NCBI GenBank assembly: GCA_041689935.1
Contig: JBDNFI010000042.1
Coordinates: 1-64,000, forward strand
DNA length: 64,000 nucleotides
Direction: 5' to 3'
Source of the DNA: CAXBDP01 sp041689935
GTDB lineage: Bacteria; Bacteroidota; Bacteroidia; Cytophagales; Cyclobacteriaceae
The stretch's first letter is position 1; each line of letters begins with the position of its first letter. Position numbers and translations under genes: made by a program. Shown piece by piece: positions 25,100-33,773 of the stretch. The notes beneath the pieces are model-generated. The model saw only the letters and a program-made list of their open reading frames with translations, made no database searches and was not told where the DNA came from.

Positions 25100-26239
25100 C
25101 TATTTCAATATATGTCTGGAAATCACAAGCTTTTGAATTTCTGACGTGCCTTCATATATCTGCGTGATTTTGGCATCCCTCATCAATCTTTCTACATGAT
25201 ATTCTTTGACATAGCCATAGCCACCATGTACTTGTACAGCTTCGGAGGCTATTTCGTTTGCAACTTTTGACGCATATAATTTGGCCATTGCTGAGTACAT
25301 TGAGAAGTCTTGTTTGAGATCTTTCAAAGTAGCAGCCTTAAAGCATAATAGGCGTGCTGCCTCGATTTCTGTGGCCATATCAGCCAATTTGAATGAGATC
25401 GCTTGATGTTGGTGGATGGGCTTCCCGAAAGCCTTTCTTTCTTTCGAATATTGCAAAGCCAACTCGTACGCACCAGAGGCAATTCCTAATGCTTGTGCTG
25501 CTATACCAATCCTCCCGCCATTTAAGGTCTCCATGGCAAAGCTGAACCCGAAGCCATCAGCTCCGATTCTATTTTCCTTTGGCACTTTCACATCTTGGAA
25601 CATCAATGAATGGGTATCAGACCCTCTGATGCCCATTTTTTGCTCCTTTTTTCCAACTACAAACCCGTCAGACTCTCTTTCTACAATGAGGGCATTTATT
25701 CCTTTATGCCCTTTTTCTCTGTCTGTTTGAGCAATTACAATGTATATCGACGCACTATTACCATTGGTAATCCAATTTTTTGTTCCATTCAGAAGGTAAT
25801 GATCACCTTTATCCAGTGCTTCGGTTCTTTGAGAAGTTGCGTCCGACCCTGCCTCTGGTTCTGAAAGACAGAATGCTCCGATTTTCTTTCCTGATGCTAA
25901 ATCAGGCAGATACTTTTGTCTTTGTTCCTCGGTTCCATATTTTTCAATTCCCCAGCATATAAGAGAGTTGTTTACTGACATCACTACAGATGCAGAAGCG
26001 TCGACTTTAGATATTTCTTCCATTGCGAGAACGTAAGAAATTGAATCCATTCCTCCGCCTCCATATTTGGGATCAACCATCATACCCATAAAACCGAGCT
26101 CTCCCATTTTTTTAATTTGGGATGTTGGAAAAGTTTGGGTTTCATCTCTCTCAATCACACCCGGAAGCAATTCTATTTGTGCAAATTCTCTCGCCGCATC
26201 TCTTACCGCAATTTGCTCTTCTGTCAATGAAAAATTCAT
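25100..26239 (-). CDS. Acyl-CoA dehydrogenase (short-chain/butyryl type)
   Basis: FAD enzyme of fatty-acid or branched-chain amino-acid breakdown that introduces the trans-2 double bond and passes electrons to ETF. 379 residues, full length. Signature CLSEPEAGSDA, substrate-binding region NGGRIGIAAQALG, the second signature VHGGYGYVKEYHVERLMRDA and the catalytic base Glu363 in QIYEGTSEIQ. This Glu position is that of short-chain, medium-chain and butyryl-CoA dehydrogenases. An octamer (25511-25518) encodes GGR. A possible TAAATTTG box lies at 26295-26302 on the minus strand, overlapping the stop codon of the upstream peptidase gene. Confidence 0.93.
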   Translation of the reverse strand: MNFSLTEEQIAVRDAAREFAQIELLPGVIERDETQTFPTSQIKKMGELGFMGMMVDPKYGGGGMDSISYVLAMEEISKVDASASVVMSVNNSLICWGIEKYGTEEQRQKYLPDLASGKKIGAFCLSEPEAGSDATSQRTEALDKGDHYLLNGTKNWITNGNSASIYIVIAQTDREKGHKGINALIVERESDGFVVGKKEQKMGIRGSDTHSLMFQDVKVPKENRIGADGFGFSFAMETLNGGRIGIAAQALGIASGAYELALQYSKERKAFGKPIHQHQAISFKLADMATEIEAARLLCFKAATLKDLKQDFSMYSAMAKLYASKVANEIASEAVQVHGGYGYVKEYHVERLMRDAKITQIYEGTSEIQKLVISRHILK

Positions 26240-26299
26240 AATAAAATAATCTTTTGTGTTTTGCCCAAATCATCTAAATAAAGGTCGAATTAAACAAAT

Positions 26300-26989
26300 T
26301 TAATCTCTTCCTCCAAAGAACATTGTGGCATAATACAATAATGTTACAATAGAGGCAATGGCTGCTACAATGTAAGTCATAGCTGCCCATTTGAGGGCAT
26401 CCTTTGCCATGTCATACTCCGCACTTGTAACTACTCCTCTTTTATCTATCCAAGCTAAAGCTCTTTTACTTGCATCAAATTCTACTGGGAGAGTTATTAC
26501 CGAAAACAATGTTAAGACAGAATAGGTGCCTACAATCAATACTCCTATAAACTCGTAAGGAAGATTTGCTAACAAGGCTCCTCCAAAAATACTTAGTAGA
26601 ACAACAATGTTTAAAATTTTACCACTCGCATTTTGTACAGGGACCATAGCAGAGCGGAATTCTAACATGCTGTATGCAGTTGCATGTTGCACAGCGTGCC
26701 CACATTCGTGTGCTGCAACGGCCACCGCGGCTGCACTTCTGCCATGATACACATCTGGGCTTAAGTTTACAGTTTTGTCTGCGGGATTGTAATGGTCTGT
26801 TAGTCGCCCTTCTACGGAAACTACTCTCGCATCAGTGATCCCGTGATCTCTAAGCATAGCTTCCGCAATCTGGGCACCTGTAAGGTTTGCAGTAAGAGGT
26901 ATTTGTGAATACTTCTTGAATTTTGATTTTAGTTTCGAACTTACCGCATAGCTGATAATCATGAAACCAATGAAAATGATCCAAATCAT
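26300..26989 (-). CDS. Membrane zinc metallopeptidase (YugP family)
   Basis: 229 residues. N-terminal membrane anchor (about 2-18), then a catalytic domain with HECGH (His94, Glu95, His98), the gluzincin-type zinc motif, followed by further membrane segments (about 125-160 and 200-222). This is the Peptidase_M_2/YugP architecture. Members are inner-membrane proteases of unknown substrate. It starts one base before the rfaE2 stop region on the same strand, so it is co-transcribed with rfaE2 and the flippase-like gene. Confidence 0.88.
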   Translation of the reverse strand: MIWIIFIGFMIISYAVSSKLKSKFKKYSQIPLTANLTGAQIAEAMLRDHGITDARVVSVEGRLTDHYNPADKTVNLSPDVYHGRSAAAVAVAAHECGHAVQHATAYSMLEFRSAMVPVQNASGKILNIVVLLSIFGGALLANLPYEFIGVLIVGTYSVLTLFSVITLPVEFDASKRALAWIDKRGVVTSAEYDMAKDALKWAAMTYIVAAIASIVTLLYYATMFFGGRD

Positions 26990-26990
26990 A

Positions 26991-27467
26991 TTAAGTTGTT
27001 TTTATTTTTTCGATAATTTTTGTGGTTGAGTAGCCAGAAACTAATTCGAGAGTTTCTACTTTTCCACCGTTTCTCATTACGATATCAGAACCCACAATGT
27101 TCTCTATTGCGTAATCATTTCCTTTTACCAATACGTCTGGTATAATCTGTTCAATTAATCCGATTGGAGTTTCCTCACCAAAATACGTAACGGCATCTAC
27201 AAAAGCCAATGCCGCAAGCATTCTAGCCCTTGCGTATTCTGTTTGAATGGGTCTATTTGAGCCTTTTATTTTGCTCACTGACTGGTCAGTGTTGATCGCT
27301 ACAATTAGCTTTGTGCCTTTTGTGGAGGCTTTTTCTAGGTAATCGATATGACCTAGATGTAAGATATCAAAACAGCCATTAGTAAAAACAATCTTTTCAC
27401 CTCCCGCTTTCCATTGGGCTACTTTTGTGAGTAATTGGTCTACTGTTAAAATTTTATCTTTAGACAT
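26991..27467 (-). CDS. rfaE2: D-glycero-beta-D-manno-heptose 1-phosphate adenylyltransferase
   Basis: Nucleotidyltransferase that makes ADP-heptose for lipopolysaccharide inner core. 158 residues, corresponding to the C-terminal domain of bifunctional E. coli HldE, here as a separate protein. The cytidylyltransferase motif FTNGCFDILHLGHIDYLEKA (about 28-47) includes the HxGH element. DQSVSKIKGSNRPIQTEYAR and LVKGNDYAIENIVGSD are also typical. It overlaps the flippase-like gene by 8 bases. An octamer at 27400-27407 encodes AGG. The kinase partner (RfaE1) is not in the window. Confidence 0.93.
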   Translation of the reverse strand: MSKDKILTVDQLLTKVAQWKAGGEKIVFTNGCFDILHLGHIDYLEKASTKGTKLIVAINTDQSVSKIKGSNRPIQTEYARARMLAALAFVDAVTYFGEETPIGLIEQIIPDVLVKGNDYAIENIVGSDIVMRNGGKVETLELVSGYSTTKIIEKIKTT

Positions 27468-28497
27468 CGGTTATTTTGTCTGCTTTGGATTTTTTGCCTG
27501 AAATAAATGCGACCATTATTAATGCAATGCCTCCACCAACCACCACATAAAGTGCTTGGGAGGTATGAAGGATGGTGGCAAACAAAATGCCATCAGTTTC
27601 TTCTATGCCATAAAGTACTAAAACACTGCCAACCAATAGATGAAATGCACCTACACCACCCTGCACTGGTGCAGCCATACCAATACTGCCCATCGCTAAT
27701 AATGATAGCCCGGCACCCAAACCTAAGCCGCTGGTTTCTTCTAAAGAAAAAAGCACTACATAAGACATGAAAAAGTAGCAAAGCCAGATAATAAAAGTCG
27801 AAAACCAAAAAGCTTTTTTCTTTTTTAGATGGCGTATACTTGTGATTCCTTGAACCATTTGGCCTAAAAACCCTCTAATCTTTATGAAAAGCGGGTGGGT
27901 TCTTAGGGTGGAGCTACTTGCGCTCTTTAAGTAAAAGTAAACGGCCAAAACAAGAAATGGAATAGCAGTTAGAATAATGATCAACACATTCAACTGGCTT
28001 TCATAGCCTGCCAGTTTGTCTTGTAGCAGATCTAAAAAGAAATTTTTGAGTCGACCAAATTCGATAAGAAAGGTGAGTGCTAGCAATACTATTAGTGAGA
28101 GTAAATCAATAATTCGCTCTGCCACTACAGTGCCTAGTGAGGTAGTAAGCGGTACTTTATCTGTCTTTACTAGCACGCCGCATTTTGAGACTTCGCCCAT
28201 TCTAGGAAACACAAGATTGGCAATATAGCCTACCATTACGGCTAAAAATGTACGGAAGGTGGATAGCCCTGTAAAGCCAATTGGCTCCAGTAGCAAGTTC
28301 CACCTGTATGCTCTGGCCACATGGCTTACAGTACCTATCACCAGTGATAGCACGATAAATCTGTAGTCTATGTCCTTTAGTTTGGAAAGCATATATTGTA
28401 AATCGATATTACGAAAGACAAGCCATAATAGACCTCCAGCGACCATTAGGGAAATCACGTATCGGAGTGCAAAGCGAATGGAGTTTTTTAGCGACAT
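27460..28497 (-). CDS. Flippase-like membrane protein (lysylphosphatidylglycerol synthase transmembrane family)
   Basis: 345 residues with about eight membrane segments. Family features: LSLVIGTVSHVARAYRWNLLLEP (early block, about 50-72), GYIANLVFPRMGEVSKCGVL (about 91-110), TVVAERIIDL and the late MAAPVQGGVGAFHLLVGSVLVLYG. These match the UPF0104/YbhN lysylphosphatidylglycerol synthase transmembrane domain without the catalytic aminoacyl-transferase part. Such proteins are thought to move lipids or lipid-linked intermediates across the membrane; the substrate is not known here. It sits between panD and rfaE2 with overlapping ends (one base with panD). Confidence 0.8.
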   Translation of the reverse strand: MSLKNSIRFALRYVISLMVAGGLLWLVFRNIDLQYMLSKLKDIDYRFIVLSLVIGTVSHVARAYRWNLLLEPIGFTGLSTFRTFLAVMVGYIANLVFPRMGEVSKCGVLVKTDKVPLTTSLGTVVAERIIDLLSLIVLLALTFLIEFGRLKNFFLDLLQDKLAGYESQLNVLIIILTAIPFLVLAVYFYLKSASSSTLRTHPLFIKIRGFLGQMVQGITSIRHLKKKKAFWFSTFIIWLCYFFMSYVVLFSLEETSGLGLGAGLSLLAMGSIGMAAPVQGGVGAFHLLVGSVLVLYGIEETDGILFATILHTSQALYVVVGGGIALIMVAFISGKKSKADKITDV

Positions 28498-28844
28498 TAA
28501 TTGATGCGATTACTTTCGTCAGGAAAAATCAATTTAGGTTGATGTGTTGAGCTCTCATTTTTGTCTAAAATACAGTAAGAAATGATAATAACAATGTCGC
28601 CTACTTGTGCTTTTCTTGCAGCTGGACCGTTCAAACAGATTTCACCAGTTCCTCTTTTTCCTTTAATCACATAGGTTTCAAGTCTTTCACCATTATTTAT
28701 ATTCACAATTTGCACCTTTTCATTGGCTACCAAATCTGCAGCTTCCATCAGTTCTTCATCTATGGTAATACTACCAACATAATGAAGTTCTGCTTGTGTA
28801 ATTTTTACTCTGTGAATTTTTGATTTTAATAACTCAATCTGCAT
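28497..28844 (-). CDS. panD: Aspartate 1-decarboxylase
   Basis: Pyruvoyl enzyme that makes beta-alanine from aspartate for pantothenate. 115 residues. The self-cleavage site Gly24-Ser25 is in HYVGSITIDE, and the catalytic Tyr/Lys/Thr set follows (LLKSKIHRVKITQAEL before, GERLETYVIKGKRGTGEICLNG after). The normal E. coli length is 126. It is the second gene after panC (18-base gap), so the two steps that feed pantothenate synthase are co-expressed. Self-processing and cleavage are inferred from the conserved site. Confidence 0.96.
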   Translation of the reverse strand: MQIELLKSKIHRVKITQAELHYVGSITIDEELMEAADLVANEKVQIVNINNGERLETYVIKGKRGTGEICLNGPAARKAQVGDIVIIISYCILDKNESSTHQPKLIFPDESNRIN

Positions 28845-28862
28845 GAAATCCTTTTTTGATAA

Positions 28863-29711
28863 TTAATTTCTAAATAAAATATTGTCGATTAGTCTGACAC
28901 CCTCGATATAAGCAGCAATGCATATAACGAGTTCATTGCTCTGCTCATTTTCATCTACTTCTTGCAGGGTGATTGAATTAGCAATGTTTAAATATTCAAG
29001 TTCTAAAAAGGCATCTACTTTTATTTTCTCTATTAAATATTGTTTCGTCGATTTGGGTTGCCTCCCTTCTTGAAGCATTTGCTTGCCTAATATCAAATAT
29101 TGGTAAAGGCGGGAGGCATTTATTCGTCCTTGCTCTGTGAGCCGCTGATTGCGAGATGAAAGTGCCAACCCATTTTCGTCTCTTTCAGTTTCTATTACTC
29201 GAAGTAAAATTGGGAAGTTGAGATCCCTTATCAAGCAATTGATTATCTGAACTTGTTGCCAATCTTTTTGACCAAAAAAAGCCAGATCAGGTTGAACTAT
29301 GTTGAATAGTTTAGAAACAATCAACCCGACTCCACTGAAATGGCCTGGCCTGTAAGAACCTTCCATTACCTTTTCCAAAGAGCCAAACTGAAAAGAAGTA
29401 GAAGAGACTTTGGGATACATTACCTCAATGGAGGGAATAAAAAGCGCATCACAGTCAGCCTGCATTAATAGCTGCATATCTGTAGAGAGTGTTTTCGGAT
29501 ACTTTTCTAAATCGTCCGGATTATTGAATTGAGCAGGATTTATAAATATGGAGCAAATAACGTAATCGCACTCTAGCATTGCTTGTTTTATAAGTGCAAT
29601 ATGGCCGTAGTGGAGTGCTCCCATTGTAGGAACAAAGCCGATTTTTTGCGCTTGGTTTTTAAGACTTGAAATTTTTTCTCGTAAAGAATTTATTGATTCT
29701 AATACTTCCAT
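28863..29711 (-). CDS. panC: Pantothenate synthetase (pantoate-beta-alanine ligase)
   Basis: Condenses pantoate with beta-alanine using ATP through a pantoyl-adenylate. 282 residues. FVPTMGALHYGHIALI (about 27-42) holds the HxGH-type nucleotide motif. FFGQKDWQQ (about 143-151) and LALSSRNQRL (about 180) form the ATP and pantoate sites. First gene of the panC-panD run, with a -7 box on the minus strand about 20 bases upstream. An octamer at 29109-29116 encodes SR on the coding strand. Confidence 0.96.
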   Translation of the reverse strand: MEVLESINSLREKISSLKNQAQKIGFVPTMGALHYGHIALIKQAMLECDYVICSIFINPAQFNNPDDLEKYPKTLSTDMQLLMQADCDALFIPSIEVMYPKVSSTSFQFGSLEKVMEGSYRPGHFSGVGLIVSKLFNIVQPDLAFFGQKDWQQVQIINCLIRDLNFPILLRVIETERDENGLALSSRNQRLTEQGRINASRLYQYLILGKQMLQEGRQPKSTKQYLIEKIKVDAFLELEYLNIANSITLQEVDENEQSNELVICIAAYIEGVRLIDNILFRN

Positions 29712-29731
29712 TTCTCATTTAATAATCGGGG

Positions 29732-29739
29732 CAAAGCTA
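29732..29739 (-). promoter_or_regulatory. Putative -7 element for panC
   Basis: The minus strand reads TAGCTTTG (TAnnTTTG), 20 bases upstream of the panC start. It faces the plus-strand box at 29781 for the divergent gene. Confidence 0.55.
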
Positions 29740-29780
29740 CGTTTTAGCTAGGAATAAATGGAATTACGGGTAAATTTTAG

Positions 29781-29788
29781 TATTTTTG
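29781..29788 (+). promoter_or_regulatory. Putative -7 element for the glycogen-synthase-like gene
   Basis: TATTTTTG (TAnnTTTG) followed by TGCGC, 37 bases before the ATG at 29826. Confidence 0.55.
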
Positions 29789-29825
29789 TGCGCAATTTGT
29801 TTTCCACTCTAAATTTATAGCTATT

Positions 29826-30641
29826 ATGTCTAAGCTCCGCATTCTTTATGTTGCTAGTGAAATCAATCCTTTTTTGCAAACTTCAGAAGTTGCCGAATTT
29901 GTAAGAAAGCTTCCTCAAGGCATGCAAGAAAGGGGGATGGAAATCAGGATCTTAGTTCCAAGATTTGGGTTGATCAATGAGCGCAAAAACAGATTGCACG
30001 AAGTTGTAAGGTTGTCTGGAATCAATATTTCTGTTGGTGAGGAAGAAAAGCCTTTGGTCATCAAAGTAGCCTCTATCCCAAACGCAAAACTTCAAGTTTA
30101 CTTTATCGATAACGAAGATTATTTTCACCGCAAGTCCGTTTTCTTTGATAAGGAAAATAAATTTTACGAAGATAACGACGAAAGGGCAATATTCTTTTGT
30201 AAGGGCGTTATCGAAACGGTCAAAAAACTTGGATGGGCACCAGATATCGTACATTGCAATGACTGGATGACGAGTCTTGTTCCTATGTATTTGAAAACTA
30301 CCTACAAGAAGGATCCTTTGTTCAAAAACACAAAATCAATTTTTACAATTTATGACAATTTCTTTGCAGATAAATTCAGTCCAGATCTAATTAGTAAAGC
30401 CAAAATGCTTGATATCGATGATAAAGCATTAGATCAATTGAAATCTGCCGATTTAAGAGGTTTCCTAAAAATTGGCATCCAATATGCAGATGCTACTATC
30501 AAAGCAGAAGAACAAAATAGCGACAGTTTAAATGCAATTTTTGAAGAATTATCTAACTCAGACAAAAAAATTGATACAATCGAACAAAATGAAAATTTCC
30601 TCGATTCGTATTACAATTTCTACCATGATCTTGTCAGCTAA
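29826..30641 (+). CDS. Short glycogen/starch-synthase-like protein (N-terminal GT5 domain only)
   Basis: 271 residues. The first 180 residues follow the N-terminal Rossmann domain of GT5 glycogen synthases: LRILYVASEINPFLQTSEVAE, RILVPRFG and PDIVHCNDWMTSLVPMYL. However, the K-T-G-G motif that binds ADP-glucose is replaced by LQTSEVAE, and the C-terminal catalytic Rossmann domain is missing. Full enzymes are about 470 residues. Such short forms next to panC, DUF4270 and glmS recur in Bacteroidota, so this looks like an established, non-glycogen role rather than fresh truncation. The function is unknown. The downstream DUF4270 gene overlaps its 3' end. Confidence 0.75.
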   Translation: MSKLRILYVASEINPFLQTSEVAEFVRKLPQGMQERGMEIRILVPRFGLINERKNRLHEVVRLSGINISVGEEEKPLVIKVASIPNAKLQVYFIDNEDYFHRKSVFFDKENKFYEDNDERAIFFCKGVIETVKKLGWAPDIVHCNDWMTSLVPMYLKTTYKKDPLFKNTKSIFTIYDNFFADKFSPDLISKAKMLDIDDKALDQLKSADLRGFLKIGIQYADATIKAEEQNSDSLNAIFEELSNSDKKIDTIEQNENFLDSYYNFYHDLVS

Positions 30642-31914
30642 AAATAATGGGTTGGTGCTTATATTGGCCCTTTTTCTATTTTCTTCATGTGAGGAGCCAG
30701 GTATTATAGACCTTGGCATGAACCAAGACAATAGACTCGAGATTAAGATTCAGGAATTTTCACTTGAAGCTACCCAAACATTATTCGATTCCATCAATAC
30801 GAGAAACCAGACTATAGTTATGTCTGGGCGCTACCAAGATGGGACTTTTGGCCAGGTAGAAGCCACCGGCTTTGCGCAGCTTGGTTTAGTGAATGTGAAT
30901 AGATTTTTGCCAGAAACAGCAATCTTTGATTCAGTGAGACTGGAACTATTTGTTGATTTCTTTCATGGCAATGATTTTAGTGTTCCTCAATCATTTTCAG
31001 TTCACGAATTGTCAGAACCTATCTACGATTCTTTGCCTTATTTTAGCTACTCTTTCACAGATTACGAAAGTGTGGTATTGGGAGAAGTTAACAAGACTTT
31101 TATCCCAGGAATTGATTCGATTTTCAGGGTTAAACTTGATCAGGCGTTTGGGCAAGACCTATTTACAAAAGCAAGAGACGGAGCTGCAGAATTTGAATCG
31201 AATGCTAGTTTCAAAGATTATTTTAAAGGAATGGCCTTTGTATCCGGAGCCAATAACAATAATTCTGTCTTAGGATTTAATCTGCAAGATAGACGATCGA
31301 AAATAGTATTGTACTACAGAACTGAAACAGATACGCTTGAATATGATTTCACTTTTTTTGAACAAAATCATTTCAGCCAAATCGTGTTTTCACCACAAGG
31401 AAGTGTTTTGCAAAATATACCTCAACCATACGAGGAAGCCGATTTAGGAACTGGTAAATATTATACTCAGGCAGGTACGGGTGTCATCACAAAAATTGAC
31501 TTATCTCAACTCAGAGGATTATTAGATACATTAGAAAATTACAAAATTAACCTTGCTGAGTTGGAACTCAGGGTTGATGAATCTTCTGAATTTCTTACTC
31601 CACCTAATTCTATTATTTTCTATTATGTAGGGTCAGATAATAGAATTGTAAACGTAGGTGGATCAGTTGGCGCAATTCAATTAGATGGTTCAAACCAACT
31701 TTCAGGAAATACTCCAGCCCAACTATTTTACAATCAAACAAGTAAAACATATAGAGGCTCTATAACTGGGTATGCACAAGCAGTAGCCGATGGGAGAGTT
31801 CCTTATAGTGAGGTTTTTGTATTGCCTGCTAGGTTTGGGTCAAGTTTAAATCGGATGGTAATAGATGAGTCAGCCATCAAGCTAAATATTTATTATACCA
31901 TTGTCAACGAATAA
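30589..31914 (+). CDS. DUF4270 family lipoprotein
   Basis: Secreted lipoprotein with lipobox LFLFSSC preceded by a long basic N-terminus. The start may be 30589 or the ATG at 30625, and both overlap the previous gene. The body (about 430 residues) is beta-rich: SGRYQDGTFGQVEATGFAQL, a segment with SVRLELFV, and a tail ending LNIYYTIVNE. That layout matches the DUF4270 family, which occurs in Bacteroidota between a glycogen-synthase-like gene and glmS. The role is unknown, probably at the outer membrane. It lies 15 bases before glmS. Confidence 0.8.
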   Translation: MKISSIRITISTMILSAKNNGLVLILALFLFSSCEEPGIIDLGMNQDNRLEIKIQEFSLEATQTLFDSINTRNQTIVMSGRYQDGTFGQVEATGFAQLGLVNVNRFLPETAIFDSVRLELFVDFFHGNDFSVPQSFSVHELSEPIYDSLPYFSYSFTDYESVVLGEVNKTFIPGIDSIFRVKLDQAFGQDLFTKARDGAAEFESNASFKDYFKGMAFVSGANNNNSVLGFNLQDRRSKIVLYYRTETDTLEYDFTFFEQNHFSQIVFSPQGSVLQNIPQPYEEADLGTGKYYTQAGTGVITKIDLSQLRGLLDTLENYKINLAELELRVDESSEFLTPPNSIIFYYVGSDNRIVNVGGSVGAIQLDGSNQLSGNTPAQLFYNQTSKTYRGSITGYAQAVADGRVPYSEVFVLPARFGSSLNRMVIDESAIKLNIYYTIVNE

Positions 31915-31929
31915 AAACAAAGCATTTTT

Positions 31930-33765
31930 ATGTGTGGAATAGTCGCTTACATCGGCCATAGAGAAGCCGCTCCAATAATTATAAAAGGGTTAAAAAGATT
32001 AGAATACAGAGGCTACGACAGTGCTGGAATCGCTTTGATGCAAGATCAATTGACCATTTATAAAAAGAAGGGTAAGGTAAGCGAGCTTGAAGATTTTATA
32101 AAGGATAAAAATCTTAAGGCCACGGTAGGGATGGGTCATACCAGATGGGCCACTCATGGAGAGCCAAATGATGCAAATGCCCACCCGCATTATTCCTCAA
32201 CTGAAAGTCTAGCCATTATTCATAATGGTATTATTGAGAACTATAGCTCGCTAAAAACGGATCTTATAAACCGCGGACATGTATTTAAAAGCGAAACAGA
32301 CTCTGAAGTTTTTATTCATTTTATAGAAGAAGTACAAACCCAAAATAATTGTAGTTTAGCTGAGGCCGTTAGATTGGCCCTTTCAAAAGTGGTTGGAGCC
32401 TATGCTATTGTTGTTTTAAACAAAGATGAACCCAATAATTTAATTGCCGCACGTAAAGGAAGCCCCTTGGTAATTGGTGTTGGAAAGGGTGAATATTTCC
32501 TCGCCTCTGATGCAACTCCTATTATCGAATATACCAATGAAGTAATATATTTGGATGACTATCAGATCGCTGAGATAAAAGATGGGGAGCTTCAATTAAA
32601 GGATATTCAAGATGTGAAATCAACACCTTATATCCATCACTTAAATATGGAATTGGAAGCCATAGAAAAGGGTGGTTTTGAGCATTTCATGTTGAAGGAA
32701 ATTTTTGAGCAACCTAAATCCATTATGGATTGCATGCGCGGGAGGTTGGATGCAAATGCGGGTCGTTTGGTTCTTGGCGGTTTGCGTGAATACATCAACA
32801 CACTTGTAAAAGCGGACCGCATTATCATCATTGGATGTGGCACTAGCTGGCATGCAGGTATGGTCGCTGAATATATGATCGAAGAGTTTTGTCGAATACC
32901 GGTAGAGGTTGAGTATGCGTCTGAATTTCGATATAGAAATCCAATAATCCATGAAGGAGATGTGGTTATCGCTATTTCTCAGTCTGGCGAAACTGCAGAC
33001 ACTCTTGCTGCCATTGAGCTGGCAAAATCAAAAGGAGCCATAATCTTTGGTATATGTAATGTGGTGGGTTCGTCTATTGCACGCGCGACACATGAAGGAT
33101 CTTACACACATGCTGGGCCAGAAATTGGGGTGGCAAGTACCAAAGCGTTCACCGCGCAAATTACGGTACTTAACATGATCGCTTTATTGGTGGCTCAAAA
33201 GCGTGGTACGGTAGCGGAAACAAGATTTAGAGAAATGCTCGTGGAGATGGAGCAAATTCCATCCAAAATAGAAAGAATTCTAGCCCAAAATGATGAAATA
33301 AAAGCCATAGGAGCTCTTTACCAAAATGCCAAAAACTTTTTATACTTAGGCCGAGGATATAATTTTCCGGTCGCTTTAGAAGGAGCTCTCAAACTTAAAG
33401 AGATTTCTTATATACATGCCGAAGGCTATCCAGCAGCAGAAATGAAACATGGACCCATTGCGCTAATTGATGAAGAAATGCCAGTTGTATTTATTGCCTT
33501 AAAGGACAGCACTTACGATAAAATTGTAAGCAATATCCAAGAGGTGAAAGCCCGTAAAGGAAAGGTAATTGCCATAGTTTCTGAAGGAGATACCTTGGTA
33601 GCCACTATGGCAGATCATGTGATTGAAATACCTTCTACAGATGAGGCACTTACGCCTATGCTGTCGGTCGTTCCTCTGCAGTTGCTTTCATACCATATTG
33701 CGGTAATGAGAGGCACCAATGTGGATCAGCCGCGAAATCTTGCTAAATCGGTGACGGTGGAGTAG
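31930..33765 (+). CDS. glmS: Glutamine-fructose-6-phosphate aminotransferase (isomerizing)
   Basis: Makes glucosamine-6-phosphate, the entry into amino-sugar synthesis for peptidoglycan and lipopolysaccharide. 611 residues. The N-terminal glutamine amidotransferase domain begins with the Cys nucleophile after Met (MCGIVAYIGHREAAP) and contains TRWATHGEPNDANAHPH. Two SIS isomerase domains follow (CGTSWHAGMVAEY and ISQSGETADTLAA). The C-terminus SVTVE is the usual family end. No glmS ribozyme is visible upstream; the leader is only 15 bases after DUF4270. An octamer (32738-32745) encodes RGR. Confidence 0.97.
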   Translation: MCGIVAYIGHREAAPIIIKGLKRLEYRGYDSAGIALMQDQLTIYKKKGKVSELEDFIKDKNLKATVGMGHTRWATHGEPNDANAHPHYSSTESLAIIHNGIIENYSSLKTDLINRGHVFKSETDSEVFIHFIEEVQTQNNCSLAEAVRLALSKVVGAYAIVVLNKDEPNNLIAARKGSPLVIGVGKGEYFLASDATPIIEYTNEVIYLDDYQIAEIKDGELQLKDIQDVKSTPYIHHLNMELEAIEKGGFEHFMLKEIFEQPKSIMDCMRGRLDANAGRLVLGGLREYINTLVKADRIIIIGCGTSWHAGMVAEYMIEEFCRIPVEVEYASEFRYRNPIIHEGDVVIAISQSGETADTLAAIELAKSKGAIIFGICNVVGSSIARATHEGSYTHAGPEIGVASTKAFTAQITVLNMIALLVAQKRGTVAETRFREMLVEMEQIPSKIERILAQNDEIKAIGALYQNAKNFLYLGRGYNFPVALEGALKLKEISYIHAEGYPAAEMKHGPIALIDEEMPVVFIALKDSTYDKIVSNIQEVKARKGKVIAIVSEGDTLVATMADHVIEIPSTDEALTPMLSVVPLQLLSYHIAVMRGTNVDQPRNLAKSVTVE

Positions 33766-33773
33766 ATTGATAG

